NCBI RefSeq assembly: GCF_029815055.1
Contig: NZ_JAPPWA010000002.1
Location: 1,674,001 to 1,738,000, forward strand
Direction of reading: 5' to 3'
DNA: 64,000 nucleotides
From: Ignatzschineria sp. RMDPL8A
Lineage (GTDB): Bacteria; Pseudomonadota; Gammaproteobacteria; Cardiobacteriales; Wohlfahrtiimonadaceae
The notes under the pieces were generated by a model, which made no database searches, was not told the DNA's origin, and saw nothing but the letters and a program-made list of their open reading frames with translations. This document shows, piece after piece, positions 25,516 through 35,086 of this stretch. How positions within the stretch are numbered: the first letter of the stretch is position 1; every line of letters begins with the position of its first letter. The position numbers were made by a program, and so were the translations under genes.

Positions 25516-27411
25516 ATGATTCGACGTGATCTACGTTTCTTTTCCATCGTATTGACGAGCATTTTTTGGCTCTGCAATCTAAGTTTCGCAAACACGAGTC
25601 ATGAGGAGTGGTACCTCAAAGGTAAAGAGGCCATTCGCGCAAAGAATTGGTCTCTTTATCAATCAGCCGCTCAACAATTGAGTAGCTCAAACCTCAAACC
25701 CTATCTTGAGTTTAATTATCTCCACGCCCGCGTTAATGATCTTCCTGAAGCGGAGATCACCCAATTTTTAACGAATCACCGCGGCGCTGATTTTTACGGG
25801 ATGCTCAGCAATCGTTTTTTTAGCGAACAACTTAAAAAGCGCAATTACAAAGTCATTCTTGACAATAAACCACTGCTAAACACGCTATCGCTACGTTGCA
25901 TTGGCTATGATGCGGCGATTGAAGCGTATAACGAATTTGATAGCGCCAACTTTAAAAAAGAGTGGCTCTCGGTGACCGGCATTCCCGGCACATGCCAAAA
26001 GGCTGAAACTAAGCTCTTAGCGAGCAATCAATTGACGGCTCACGAATTAACGCAAAAGATTATGGAGCGTCTTGAGAAAAACTACATCACTCAAGCAGAA
26101 CGTCTCATCAATCATCTTCCCCAAAAAAACCAAGGTTACTATCGTTACTTTGTGAAATTACTGCGTAATCCGAGCAGTGTAATGGGTGAAAAAACCTTCT
26201 ATTCCGATTCCAGCGCGCTCTACACTCAAGTGATTCACGCTTGGTCAAAAAACAACTCCGTTGCCGCGCAACAAGGACTCGATTTCTTGCACGCGCGTAA
26301 TCTGCTTGAACCCAAAGATTATCGTTATCTGCGAAATCGTCTTGCCACCTTCCAAGCCGGCAGAACGGACGTTGATAACCGCTTAGCTCTCTTTAAAGCG
26401 ATTCCCGCCAATGAAGGAAGTGATGCCGTGTGGGAATGGGGCTTTCGCATTGCGATGCAAGAGGGGGATTATGCCCTTGCCACCACCTTTTTAGATCGTT
26501 TATCCGATAGTGCAAAAGCCGATGAAGTGTGGCGTTTCTGGCGAGGGTATCTCTATGAGATCGTCGGTGATACCGCGCGCGCAAATGCTGAATATCGCGC
26601 CATTAAAGATCGTTTTTCCTTCTACGGATTTTTAGCCTCTGATCGTTTAAATGAGCCCTATACCGCCCTTAATACCCTTGTTAAAGAGCGCATGAGTCGC
26701 CCAAGCACCGATAATCTTCCAAGTGATTTTTATCTTGCACTCTCTCTTCACAATGTCGATGAAGAATTTTTTGGACGTTTACGTTGGCTCGCCGCACTTA
26801 AAAATGCCAATGCCAACACCAAACATGCCGCGAGTCTTCTTGCTGAAAAGGCGGGTTATTACAATTTAAGTCTGATGGCTGGAACCCAAGCAAAAGCTAC
26901 CGGCGGCCTCTCGCTTCGCTATCCATCGCCCTATCAAATCACGATTGAAAGCAATCTCAATCGCGATCCAATTTTAACGACCCCGCTCGTGCTTGGACTC
27001 ATTCGTCAAGAGAGTCTTTTCCATATTAAAGCGAAATCACCAGCAAATGCCTATGGTTTAATGCAACTTCTAATGCCGACGGCGCAAACTGTCTCGCGTG
27101 AATTGAAAGAATCGAAACGGGAATCGCTTTATAATCCGACGGCGAATATCCGATACGGCGTCGCCTACCTTAAAAAAGTGGAGAACGATGTCGGCGCATG
27201 CGTGCCCTATCTATTGGCGAGCTACAACGCGGGCCCTCACAAAGTGAAAGTGTGGAAAAAACACGAGATCGACGATATTGTGCTCTGGATTGAGAGCATC
27301 CCGTATTATGAAACGCGCAATTATGTCAAAAGCGTGCTTGGAAACACCATGATCTATCACGCGCTTCTTGGAAAACCTGCGCGCATTAGTGATTATTTAA
27401 CCTGCCCATAA
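25516..27411 (+). CDS. slt: Soluble lytic murein transglycosylase Slt
   Basis: The 631-residue periplasmic enzyme cleaves the glycan strands of peptidoglycan with 1,6-anhydro ring formation. It has an N-terminal signal peptide (about 1-25). A long superhelical region follows, and then a C-terminal SLT domain (about 480-631) with LIRQESLFHIKAKSP, the catalytic glutamate in RQES, AYGLMQLLMPTA and YLLASYNAGP. The size and domain order match Slt70. It is the first gene of a run continuing into DUF2726 and pilSR. Confidence 0.93.
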   Translation: MIRRDLRFFSIVLTSIFWLCNLSFANTSHEEWYLKGKEAIRAKNWSLYQSAAQQLSSSNLKPYLEFNYLHARVNDLPEAEITQFLTNHRGADFYGMLSNRFFSEQLKKRNYKVILDNKPLLNTLSLRCIGYDAAIEAYNEFDSANFKKEWLSVTGIPGTCQKAETKLLASNQLTAHELTQKIMERLEKNYITQAERLINHLPQKNQGYYRYFVKLLRNPSSVMGEKTFYSDSSALYTQVIHAWSKNNSVAAQQGLDFLHARNLLEPKDYRYLRNRLATFQAGRTDVDNRLALFKAIPANEGSDAVWEWGFRIAMQEGDYALATTFLDRLSDSAKADEVWRFWRGYLYEIVGDTARANAEYRAIKDRFSFYGFLASDRLNEPYTALNTLVKERMSRPSTDNLPSDFYLALSLHNVDEEFFGRLRWLAALKNANANTKHAASLLAEKAGYYNLSLMAGTQAKATGGLSLRYPSPYQITIESNLNRDPILTTPLVLGLIRQESLFHIKAKSPANAYGLMQLLMPTAQTVSRELKESKRESLYNPTANIRYGVAYLKKVENDVGACVPYLLASYNAGPHKVKVWKKHEIDDIVLWIESIPYYETRNYVKSVLGNTMIYHALLGKPARISDYLTCP

Positions 27412-27455
27412 CCTATACGCGCTATGGGCGCAACGTTTGGAGCCTTCGCCCCGCC

Positions 27456-27977
27456 ATGTTTTTAAAGTATTTTGTTCTACTCATCATCATTACGGCGACC
27501 TATCTTTTTTTTAAATATCGCACTCGCCCGAAACCTGTGATCGATCGCCCTACGCCTGCCCGCTGGTATGAGCGTCAAGCAGCCCTTTTTACCCCAGCAG
27601 AGCAACATTTTATGATGAGTCTTGAGATGGCTATTGAAGGGCTTCCAGTCCGTCTTTTTGGAAAAACTCGCATTGCCGATCTTATTCGCGTCACCCGCGG
27701 GCTTGCAAGCGATGATTATTCCGCGGCCTTTAGTAAAATTCGTTCTAAACATGCCGATTTTGTCCTTGTGCACCCGCTCTCATTTGCGCCGCTCCTAGTG
27801 ATTGAGCTCGATGATAGCTCTCATGAGGCCGATGATCGTCAATTTCGCGATGCGTGGGTTGATGAAGCGTACGCGCAGGCGGGATTACCGATTCTACATG
27901 TGCCGTTACGAAAACGTTATTCGGAAGAGCAGCTGCGCCAAACGATTATTGACGTACTCCGCAATCAAGGAATATAG
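27456..27977 (+). CDS. DUF2726 domain protein with N-terminal membrane helix
   Basis: The 173-residue protein has one N-terminal transmembrane segment (about 3-18) and a cytoplasmic DUF2726 domain (about 40-165). That domain includes HADFVLVHPLSFAPLLVIELDDSSH and a late LPILHVPLRKRY strand. The D...ELD arrangement recalls restriction-endonuclease-like folds, but the usual lysine is not evident, so nuclease activity is not claimed. It lies 45 nt after slt and 2 nt before pilS, so it probably shares their transcript. Its role is unknown. Confidence 0.7.
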   Translation: MFLKYFVLLIIITATYLFFKYRTRPKPVIDRPTPARWYERQAALFTPAEQHFMMSLEMAIEGLPVRLFGKTRIADLIRVTRGLASDDYSAAFSKIRSKHADFVLVHPLSFAPLLVIELDDSSHEADDRQFRDAWVDEAYAQAGLPILHVPLRKRYSEEQLRQTIIDVLRNQGI

Positions 27978-27979
27978 CG

Positions 27980-29572
27980 ATGGATCAACGAAAATATAGT
28001 GGCTTTTCCAGCACTACCATGCAAATTCTCGGCATTTTTAGGTTGCTTCTTGCCACCATTTTGGCCGCGCTCTATCTGATTAGCAAACGCTTAATCCCCA
28101 CAGATGAGGGCTTATCGCAGACGTTTTACATCATTTTTACGCTCTATCTTCTCTTTCTGCTGCTCTCCTATCTCTTTTTAAAACGCCCGCGCTTTCAAAC
28201 GATGCAGGCGATCCGCATTTTCGCCATTGTTGATCTTGCCTATTTAAGCGTCCTTTGCTTTATCACCGATGGACTCGATAGTCCACTCATCATTATGATG
28301 CTGATCTCCATTATGGCTCACGGTGCATTCTTACCGATCTGGCAGGCACTTTCGTTAGTGGCGATTGCAATTCTCTTTCAAGGCTATCTCTGGATCGATA
28401 GCAACCGTTATTTTAACTACTACAGTTTTATTGAATATCTTAAAAATCAAGATCTCATTCGGATTTTAACCCAGAGTCTGATTGCTGTTGTTGCGGTTGT
28501 GATCACCAACGTCTGGCTACGTAAATATGAGGCCTCCGAAAAGATCATCACCCAGCAAAACGAGGAGCTTCATAACGCCTCGGTACTCCATGAGATCGTG
28601 ATTCAACAAGCCAATAGCGGTATCATTGTCGTCGATCATCGTGGCAACATTTTGCTCATTAACGAATATATCCGCATCTGGTTTGGGGGTAATATCGTCA
28701 CCAATATGCCCCTTAAGCTCTACTCAAAACCGCTCTATGAGCGCTATCTCCTTTGGAAGGATCTCACCTTTAACAATAAAAAGCCGATGCACCATCAAGA
28801 GGAGGAGTTTTATGTGGACTTCAAACAGATTCGCTCGCACAATCTTGAATATACCCTCATTAATATTGAAGAGACTGATCTTGCCAATCAGCGCGCACAG
28901 CAAAATAAACTCGCCGCGCTTGGGCAGCTAACCGCAGCAATCGCTCACGAGCTTCGTAACCCCATGACCTCCGTCTTCCAAGCGGCGCAACTCTTAAATG
29001 AAAAAGAGGAAAAAACGCCCATGGAGAGCCGTCTTTTTGAGATGATTATCAATAATATCAATCGAGCAAATCGCATTATTAGCGAGGTGTTGATGATCGC
29101 GCGGAAAGACGATCCGACCCTTGAGCGCATTGAGTTAGCGACGTGGTCTGAAGAGCTCATGCATGAGTTTAATCTCACACACGCCGAATTTAAAGAGTGT
29201 TTAACCATCGATATTGATGAGGGCTTTAAATGGGTCTATTTCGACCGCAATCACTTCCATCAAGTGGTCTGCAATCTCATTAATAACGCGATAATTCACT
29301 CAAAAATGTCGCCGGAAAGTCTTAAAATCACCCTCGCCTTTGAGCAGATCGCCGGCAATCCCACCCTCACAATTTACGATAATGGCGTTGGCGTTTCTAA
29401 GAAAAATCAAACCCATCTCTTTGAGCCCTTTTTCACAACCGATGTGAAGGGAACCGGACTTGGACTCTTCTTGGTTAAAGAGATCTGCGAAATTAATCAA
29501 GCGCATATCGATTATGTTTCAAATAGTGCGAAAGGATCAGGCTTTAGACTCATTTTCTCTTCCCCAATGTAG
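27980..29572 (+). CDS. pilS: Type IV pilus sensor kinase PilS
   Basis: PilS controls PilR, and so pilin transcription, in twitching bacteria. The 530-residue protein has six N-terminal transmembrane helices (about 15-175), a PAS-like region (about 200-290) and a HisKA domain with AIAHELRNPMTSVFQAA (His near 322). It ends in a HATPase domain with TIYDNGVGVS and GTGLGLFLV. The layout matches Pseudomonas PilS. pilR follows after 85 nt. Pilus structural genes are not in the window. Confidence 0.92.
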   Translation: MDQRKYSGFSSTTMQILGIFRLLLATILAALYLISKRLIPTDEGLSQTFYIIFTLYLLFLLLSYLFLKRPRFQTMQAIRIFAIVDLAYLSVLCFITDGLDSPLIIMMLISIMAHGAFLPIWQALSLVAIAILFQGYLWIDSNRYFNYYSFIEYLKNQDLIRILTQSLIAVVAVVITNVWLRKYEASEKIITQQNEELHNASVLHEIVIQQANSGIIVVDHRGNILLINEYIRIWFGGNIVTNMPLKLYSKPLYERYLLWKDLTFNNKKPMHHQEEEFYVDFKQIRSHNLEYTLINIEETDLANQRAQQNKLAALGQLTAAIAHELRNPMTSVFQAAQLLNEKEEKTPMESRLFEMIINNINRANRIISEVLMIARKDDPTLERIELATWSEELMHEFNLTHAEFKECLTIDIDEGFKWVYFDRNHFHQVVCNLINNAIIHSKMSPESLKITLAFEQIAGNPTLTIYDNGVGVSKKNQTHLFEPFFTTDVKGTGLGLFLVKEICEINQAHIDYVSNSAKGSGFRLIFSSPM

Positions 29573-29657
29573 ACAAAAAAACGCTATAATAGTTGGCAGA
29601 CTACGAATTGATCTGATTCGCCTTATTTTGTTTCACTTTCCCTAAAAGAGAGAAATC

Positions 29658-31121
29658 ATGGAACCCCGATATACTGCCCTAATCATTGATGATGAAGTGG
29701 ATATATGCGAGCTCATCGAGATGAGTTTTATGTCCATCAATATCGACTGCGTGAAAGCCTATTCCGTTAACGATGCGATTGTTGCCCTGCAAAAACAGGA
29801 TTTTGATGTCTGCTTTACCGACTTAAAACTCCCTGATGGCAACGGCTTTGAGATTATTGAGTATATTCAAGAGCGCAAACCCAATCTTCCCGTTGCAATG
29901 ATGACGGCCCATGGAAATGTGGAAAGTGCCATTGAAGCACTTAAAATGGGGGCATTTGATTTTATCTCCAAACCCTTTGAGCTTGAACATCTGCGCCGCT
30001 TAGCGCTGAGTGCCGTGCAAACGAAAACGGTGCTCTCTGAGCAAGAAGCGACCCAAAAAACCATCACGAAAAAGCCCAATAAATATGGCATGTATGGTGA
30101 ATCGCAAGCAATGGACGAGGTGCGCCGGATTATCTCACGCCTTGCCCGCTCGCAAGCACCTGTCTACATTAATGGAGAATCAGGAACGGGGAAAGAGCTT
30201 GCCGCTCGCGCCATTCACGGGGAAAGTGGTCGCTCGGATGGGCCATTTATTGCGGTCAACTGTGGCGCGATTCCTGAGCAGCTCGTTGAGAGTGAATTCT
30301 TTGGCCACAAAAAGGGAAGCTTTACCGGTGCCGATCGCGACAAAAAAGGGCTGTTTGAAGCGGCGAATAATGGGACAATCTTCTTAGATGAGGTAGCCGA
30401 TCTTCCCCTTCCGATGCAGGTAAAACTTCTTCGCGCCATTCAAGAGCGTGCGGTTCGCCCGGTGGGTGGCACCGAAGAGATCACAATTAATGCGCGCATT
30501 ATCTCCGCCTCGCATAAAAATTTAGAACATTTGGTGCTTGAACAAGAGTTCCGCCAAGACCTTTTTTATCGCCTTAATGTGATTACCCTCAATCTTCCGC
30601 CCCTACGTGAACGGCTCGAAGATCTCCCCATTCTCTGCCATCACCTCCTTGAGCGCATCAATGAAGCCAATGGCAGTGAAACGGTGATTACAGGAGATGC
30701 GATCGATGCACTTAGCCACTATAATTTTCCCGGAAACGTCCGCGAGCTTGAGAATATTTTAGAACGCGCGAGCGCGCTCTGCCTTGATCAAACCATCACG
30801 CCTGAAGATTTGGGCTTAGAACATGGTCTCTTACAAAAACAGGTGGTCAACCGCGATGTCGCCCGCATTGATGCGACGCTTCAAGAGGGAGACACCAAAC
30901 AAGAGACGATTGCCGAATATTACGAGCCCGATGAAAATGATGAGATTATCGTCCCGAAAGAGGTGACCGATATCGATGATTATCTCGCCCGCGTTGAGAA
31001 CAAAATCATCTCACAAGCGCTTGAAAATAATCGCAATAAAACCGAAGCGGCTAAAAGTCTTGGCATCTCCTTTAGGCAGTTTCGTTATCGCCTTAAAAAA
31101 CATAATATTGAAGAGGATTAA
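29658..31121 (+). CDS. pilR: Type IV pilus sigma-54 response regulator PilR
   Basis: PilR activates sigma-54 promoters of pilin genes. The 487-residue protein has a receiver domain (phospho-acceptor in CFTDLKLPDG, about Asp55) and an AAA+ domain with Walker A GESGTGKE (about 171). The GSFTGA loop (about 220) contacts sigma-54. A Fis-type helix-turn-helix (NKTEAAKSLGISFRQFRYRL) closes the protein. The 85-nt gap after pilS contains TATAAT at 29585-29590, so pilR may have an extra promoter. Confidence 0.93.
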   Translation: MEPRYTALIIDDEVDICELIEMSFMSINIDCVKAYSVNDAIVALQKQDFDVCFTDLKLPDGNGFEIIEYIQERKPNLPVAMMTAHGNVESAIEALKMGAFDFISKPFELEHLRRLALSAVQTKTVLSEQEATQKTITKKPNKYGMYGESQAMDEVRRIISRLARSQAPVYINGESGTGKELAARAIHGESGRSDGPFIAVNCGAIPEQLVESEFFGHKKGSFTGADRDKKGLFEAANNGTIFLDEVADLPLPMQVKLLRAIQERAVRPVGGTEEITINARIISASHKNLEHLVLEQEFRQDLFYRLNVITLNLPPLRERLEDLPILCHHLLERINEANGSETVITGDAIDALSHYNFPGNVRELENILERASALCLDQTITPEDLGLEHGLLQKQVVNRDVARIDATLQEGDTKQETIAEYYEPDENDEIIVPKEVTDIDDYLARVENKIISQALENNRNKTEAAKSLGISFRQFRYRLKKHNIEED

Positions 31122-31220
31122 GCGTTCATTAAGGCTTTACAGCGTTTTCCGAGAGGATTACACTAGAACGATTGACTATTGTGCGCACAAAAGCGCACGT
31201 CTAAAAAGGATAGAGAGGAT

Positions 31221-32408
31221 ATGCGCGCGGAAATTATTGTGATTGGCTCTGAATTACTATTAGGGGAATCGATCGATACCAATGGCCCTTGGATTGCGGA
31301 ACACCTCCGCCAAATTGGGATCGATTGCCATTTTAAAGCGGTGGTGGGCGATAATTTAGACAATATTGCCAATACTTTTACCCTCGCTCTATCGCGCGCG
31401 GATATCGTTCTATCGACCGGCGGCCTTGGCCCAACCCAAGATGATATCTCCAAAGATGGCCTTGCAAAAGCCCTTGGAAAACCGCTGGTATTTGATGAAC
31501 GCCTTGCCGAACGCATTGCAGAAAAATTTGCTGAACGCGGACGTAATATGAGCGAAAATAATCTCCGCCAAGCCTATTATCCAGAAGGTGCGAAAGTGCT
31601 CGCAACTCACCCCGGAACTGCGCCCGGAATTCACTATACGATTTCAAACGATGCCGGCGATAAACAGATCTTTTTAATGCCGGGCGTGCCCTCTGAGATG
31701 AAGCTGATGATGAGTGAATCAATCATTCCATTTTTGCTTAATCTTCTTCCTAATCCCGAGCAGGTTTTTACCCGCACAATGAAATGTTGGGGGCTGCCGG
31801 AATCGGACATTGCTGAAAAACTCAAAACGATTAATGATGAGCTCGATCATGCACACAACCCGAAACTTGCCTATCTCGCATCGGGCATTAATGGCATTAA
31901 GGTGAAACTCTCCTCCAAAAACCGAACGCTCGCGGAGGCCGATCAATTGATCGATCCCTATAAAGCCCGCATCGTGGAAATTTTGGGCGATTATATCTTT
32001 GGCTATGATGAGGATTCCATGGAATCGGTGGTGGCAAATCTCCTTGAAACGGCGGGACTCACCCTCGCGCTCTATGAAACCTTTAGCGCAGGCCTAGTCT
32101 CCTCGCGCCTCAATGAACTTACCGATAGCACGCCCTATTTTAAAGGCGCGGTGATTAATCACGATAGCGATGATATTTTCACCAAATTGCAGGATACGGC
32201 CGAGTATTTTGGCGCCGATATCGCGCTCAATGTGAGTGAAGTCACCCGTACCGAACGCAACATTACCCTTGCGCTCAACCTCTATCATGGGGACACACAA
32301 TTAACCAAAGAGATTACCATTCCGAGCTTTAGTCTTGGGCAAACGCGCCGATTTTCGGTGATTAATCTCTTAAATCAACTCCGTCTTTATTTACAAAAAA
32401 GACCTTAA
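31221..32408 (+). CDS. CinA-family protein with degenerate C-terminal deamidase
   Basis: The roughly 395-residue protein begins with the CinA/MoeA-like molybdopterin-binding domain (MRAEIIVIGSELLLGE, STGGLGPTQDD, FLMPGVPSEM). This N-terminal domain is associated with ADP-ribose/NAD-related pyrophosphatase activity. The C-terminal part (about 270-395) aligns with the CinA NMN-deamidase domain, but the conserved AESCTGG motif reads YETFSAG, so deamidase activity is doubtful. The start at 31221 has GAGAGGAT upstream and opens at the family start. A longer frame begins at 31179. Confidence 0.88.
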   Translation: MRAEIIVIGSELLLGESIDTNGPWIAEHLRQIGIDCHFKAVVGDNLDNIANTFTLALSRADIVLSTGGLGPTQDDISKDGLAKALGKPLVFDERLAERIAEKFAERGRNMSENNLRQAYYPEGAKVLATHPGTAPGIHYTISNDAGDKQIFLMPGVPSEMKLMMSESIIPFLLNLLPNPEQVFTRTMKCWGLPESDIAEKLKTINDELDHAHNPKLAYLASGINGIKVKLSSKNRTLAEADQLIDPYKARIVEILGDYIFGYDEDSMESVVANLLETAGLTLALYETFSAGLVSSRLNELTDSTPYFKGAVINHDSDDIFTKLQDTAEYFGADIALNVSEVTRTERNITLALNLYHGDTQLTKEITIPSFSLGQTRRFSVINLLNQLRLYLQKRP

Positions 32409-32433
32409 TTTTTCCTAACTAACCTTACATTAT

Positions 32434-32940
32434 ATGGAAACAAACGATAAAATTTCTGATTTAAAACCTCCTTCCCGTCAGCCCGAAACCTCGACAGATA
32501 GAGCCTTGAACGAAGAGAGCCCAAATGACTTCTCAAAGCGCACGCCAACGCGAGTGGTGGTGGGCATTATTTGGAATGAAACGCTCGATCAAGTGCTTGT
32601 GAGCCAACGTCATATGACGAAAGATTTTGGCGGTCTGTGGGAGTTTCCGGGCGGAAAAGTGGAAGCGCTGGAAGAAGATGGCTTTGCCTTATCGCGGGAA
32701 CTGCGCGAAGAGCTCGATATTGCCATCAATGATTTTGAATTTGCCTTTAGCATTCTCCATCATTATCCCCATAAAAGCGTCGAGCTTTTGATCTATAATG
32801 TCTTCTCATTTTTCGGTAAACCCCGCGGCAATGAGGAGCAACAGATCCAGTGGCGTAATGTAGCCGATCTTATGATCGATGATTTCCCAAAAGCCAATGG
32901 TCAAATTATCGATTATATTCAAGAGCGCGCCGGGTTTTAA
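32434..32940 (+). CDS. MutT-like Nudix hydrolase (8-oxo-dGTP diphosphatase)
   Basis: The 168-residue protein has a Nudix box GKVEALEEDGFALSRELREE (about residues 73-92), fitting GX5EX7REUXEE with Asp in place of the late Gly. DFGGLWEFPGG precedes it as in MutT, which removes 8-oxo-dGTP from the nucleotide pool. The first 35 residues are polar and low in complexity, unlike MutT. The ATG at 32434 lacks a clear ribosome site, so the true start may lie further in, for example at a TTG or GTG codon. MutT itself is the likeliest identity. Confidence 0.8.
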   Translation: METNDKISDLKPPSRQPETSTDRALNEESPNDFSKRTPTRVVVGIIWNETLDQVLVSQRHMTKDFGGLWEFPGGKVEALEEDGFALSRELREELDIAINDFEFAFSILHHYPHKSVELLIYNVFSFFGKPRGNEEQQIQWRNVADLMIDDFPKANGQIIDYIQERAGF

Positions 32941-32983
32941 AGTCTCAAAACTTTTAACGACTCTCGCCTCATCAAGCAGACAC

Positions 32984-33034
32984 AAAAAACCGTATCGGAG
33001 ATCATGATCAATCATCTCATCCGATACGGTTTTA
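32984..33034. terminator. Bidirectional terminator between the mutT-like gene and ruvA
   Basis: AAACCGTATCGGA pairs with TCCGATACGGTTT across a 20-nt loop, with an A-run before and a T-run after. It serves two convergent genes. Confidence 0.9.
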
Positions 33035-33069
33035 TCGGTTCTAATGCATTAAACCTGATTAGATTCGGG

Positions 33070-33690
33070 CTATTTCGAACGCATAATATTTTGTAATGCT
33101 TTACGAACCAGCGTATCAACGCTCGCGCCCGTCTCCTCTTTCGCCACAGCCTTCACCATTTTTTGAGCATTGGTTTGATTATAACCAAGCGCGACAAGGG
33201 CAAGTACCGCATCATCAGAGGCATCTACGGGCGGTGCAAAGAGATCATCTTTACCCGCATTCATGAGGCTCTCGCTTCCGGCCAAGACATCGATCTTATC
33301 GCGAAGTTCTAAAATCAATCGCTCTGCCGTTTTTTTACCAATGCCAGGCACTTTCGTTAGCTGATTGATATCTTCGGCCTGCACCACATGATAGAGCTCG
33401 CTTGCGGTTAATCCTGAGAGAATGACGATCGCACTTTTCGGGCCAATGCCGGTTACTTTGATCAAAATACGAAACGCCTCGCGCTCCTCTTTTGACATAA
33501 AGCCATATAAAATGCTCGCATCTTCTCTTAAAATATGTTGAATGTGGAGCACCACCTCGCCCCCGATCGCCGGGAGAAGACAGAAGCTCGACATTGGTAA
33601 TTCAACATTATAGCCGACGCCATGAACATCAATAATGGCATGATTTGGAGAGCTTTTCTCCGCAACGATGCCCGTTAAACGTCCAATCAT
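33070..33690 (-). CDS. ruvA: Holliday junction branch migration protein RuvA
   Basis: RuvA binds Holliday junctions and loads the RuvB motor. The 206-residue protein has an N-terminal OB domain (MIGRLTGIVAEKSS), two helix-hairpin-helix motifs (VTGIGPKSA and VPGIGKKTAE, about 78-125) and a C-terminal RuvB-binding domain (about 155-206). Its start overlaps the ruvC stop (ATGA). ruvB does not follow, because the next feature is a terminator and an opposing gene. Confidence 0.96.
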   Translation of the reverse strand: MIGRLTGIVAEKSSPNHAIIDVHGVGYNVELPMSSFCLLPAIGGEVVLHIQHILREDASILYGFMSKEEREAFRILIKVTGIGPKSAIVILSGLTASELYHVVQAEDINQLTKVPGIGKKTAERLILELRDKIDVLAGSESLMNAGKDDLFAPPVDASDDAVLALVALGYNQTNAQKMVKAVAKEETGASVDTLVRKALQNIMRSK

Positions 33691-34172
33691 TGGATAATCC
33701 TTTCTACTTTACGGTGAAATGCATGGGTCAGCGCTGCCGCAAGTGCATCGGCTGCATCCGCTTGAGGCGTACTATTGAGGCGAAGGAGGTGTTGAACCAT
33801 CGCTTGAACTTGCGCTTTTTCCGCATGGCCACGCCCGACAATGGTCTGTTTAATGCGGGTAGCGGCATATTCATGAACCTCTAAATTGGCCATCGCCGCA
33901 CAACAGAGCGCAACGCCCCGCGCCTGTCCTAAAATAATCGCCGATTGGGGATTTTTATGCATAAAGACTTCTTCAATGGAAAAAACGCTCGGTTTATAGA
34001 GCCCGATCAGTTGATCAATTCCTTGAAAAATCGTGTGAAGGCGCACCGCCATGGTTGCCTTGGTATCGGTGCGAATACAACCGCTATCGATATAATGATA
34101 GCGATTGCCCTCAACTCTGATCACCCCATATCCCGTAATCCGAGAGCCGGGGTCGATCCCTAAAATAATCAT
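33687..34172 (-). CDS. ruvC: Crossover junction endodeoxyribonuclease RuvC
   Basis: RuvC resolves Holliday junctions by paired nicking. The 161-residue RNase H-fold nuclease shows the acidic residues in ILGIDPGSRITGYGV (Asp7), SIEEVF (about Glu66) and ADAADALAAALTHA (about Asp140-143). It lies 4 nt after yebC and overlaps ruvA by 4 nt, so yebC-ruvC-ruvA is one operon. Confidence 0.96.
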   Translation of the reverse strand: MIILGIDPGSRITGYGVIRVEGNRYHYIDSGCIRTDTKATMAVRLHTIFQGIDQLIGLYKPSVFSIEEVFMHKNPQSAIILGQARGVALCCAAMANLEVHEYAATRIKQTIVGRGHAEKAQVQAMVQHLLRLNSTPQADAADALAAALTHAFHRKVERIIQ

Positions 34173-34176
34173 ATGA

Positions 34177-34926
34177 TTAAATGAGTTCCGCTAAGATCTC
34201 TTCTGAGATATCCGCGTTTGAGTAGACCTGTTGCACGTCGTCTAAATTCTCAAGTGCGTCCACGAGCGCCATCATTTTTTGCGCATCGTCGGCATTGAGC
34301 GATACCGTGTTATCAGCATACATCGTCACTTCTGATTCTTCCGGCTCAAAGCCCGCTTTCACCATCGCTTCGTGCACTTCAACATAAGCTTGAGGCGTGG
34401 TTAATACTTCCATCGAACCATCATTATCGACGATCACATCCTCGGCACCGGCCATAATCGCCGCTTCCGTGAGGCCATCTTCATCGGTCCCTGACGGATA
34501 GGATAAAACGCCGCGCTGGGTGAATTGGAACGCAACGGAACCGCTTGTGCCTAAGTTTCCGCCATGTTTGGTAAATGCGTGACGCACTTCACCAACGGTA
34601 CGATTTCGGTTATTGGAGAGACAGTCGACCATCACAGCAACACCGCCTGCACCATAACCTTCGTAACGAATCTCTTCATCGGGCTCCCCATCGCCTAAAC
34701 CTAAACCACGATTGATTGCACGCTCGATATTATCCTTCGGCATGTTCGCCGCTAAGGCACGGTCCATCGCTAAGCGCAACCTAGGATTAGTATCGGGGTC
34801 ACCATTTTTGCCTTCGCGCACTGCAACGGTAATTTCACGAATGAGGCGAGTGAAGATTTTTCCGCGTTTTTTATCCTGCGCCCCTTTACGATGTTGAATG
34901 TTAGCCCATTTACTATGACCTGCCAT
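34177..34926 (-). CDS. yebC: YebC/PmpR-family transcriptional regulator
   Basis: The 249-residue YebC-family protein starts with the signature [18 protein letters not shown] and contains [11 protein letters not shown] and [22 protein letters not shown]-like segments. Members bind DNA and tune gene expression, and related proteins have been linked to translation of difficult sequences. The usual yebC-ruvC-ruvA order is kept. AAAGGAAA precedes the ATG. Confidence 0.95.
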   Translation of the reverse strand: MAGHSKWANIQHRKGAQDKKRGKIFTRLIREITVAVREGKNGDPDTNPRLRLAMDRALAANMPKDNIERAINRGLGLGDGEPDEEIRYEGYGAGGVAVMVDCLSNNRNRTVGEVRHAFTKHGGNLGTSGSVAFQFTQRGVLSYPSGTDEDGLTEAAIMAGAEDVIVDNDGSMEVLTTPQAYVEVHEAMVKAGFEPEESEVTMYADNTVSLNADDAQKMMALVDALENLDDVQQVYSNADISEEILAELI

Positions 34927-35086
34927 ACTAATTTCCTTTATTTTGATTCCAAAAAACAGAGCCTATTTTAGCATAAACTCACGCAAAAATAGGAATGATA
35001 AATAGTCGTGACTCGTTGATATCCTCGTTTTTTCACAAAGATCAACGACAATGATCGCGGCTCTTTAAATTTGTTTACATAACTTC

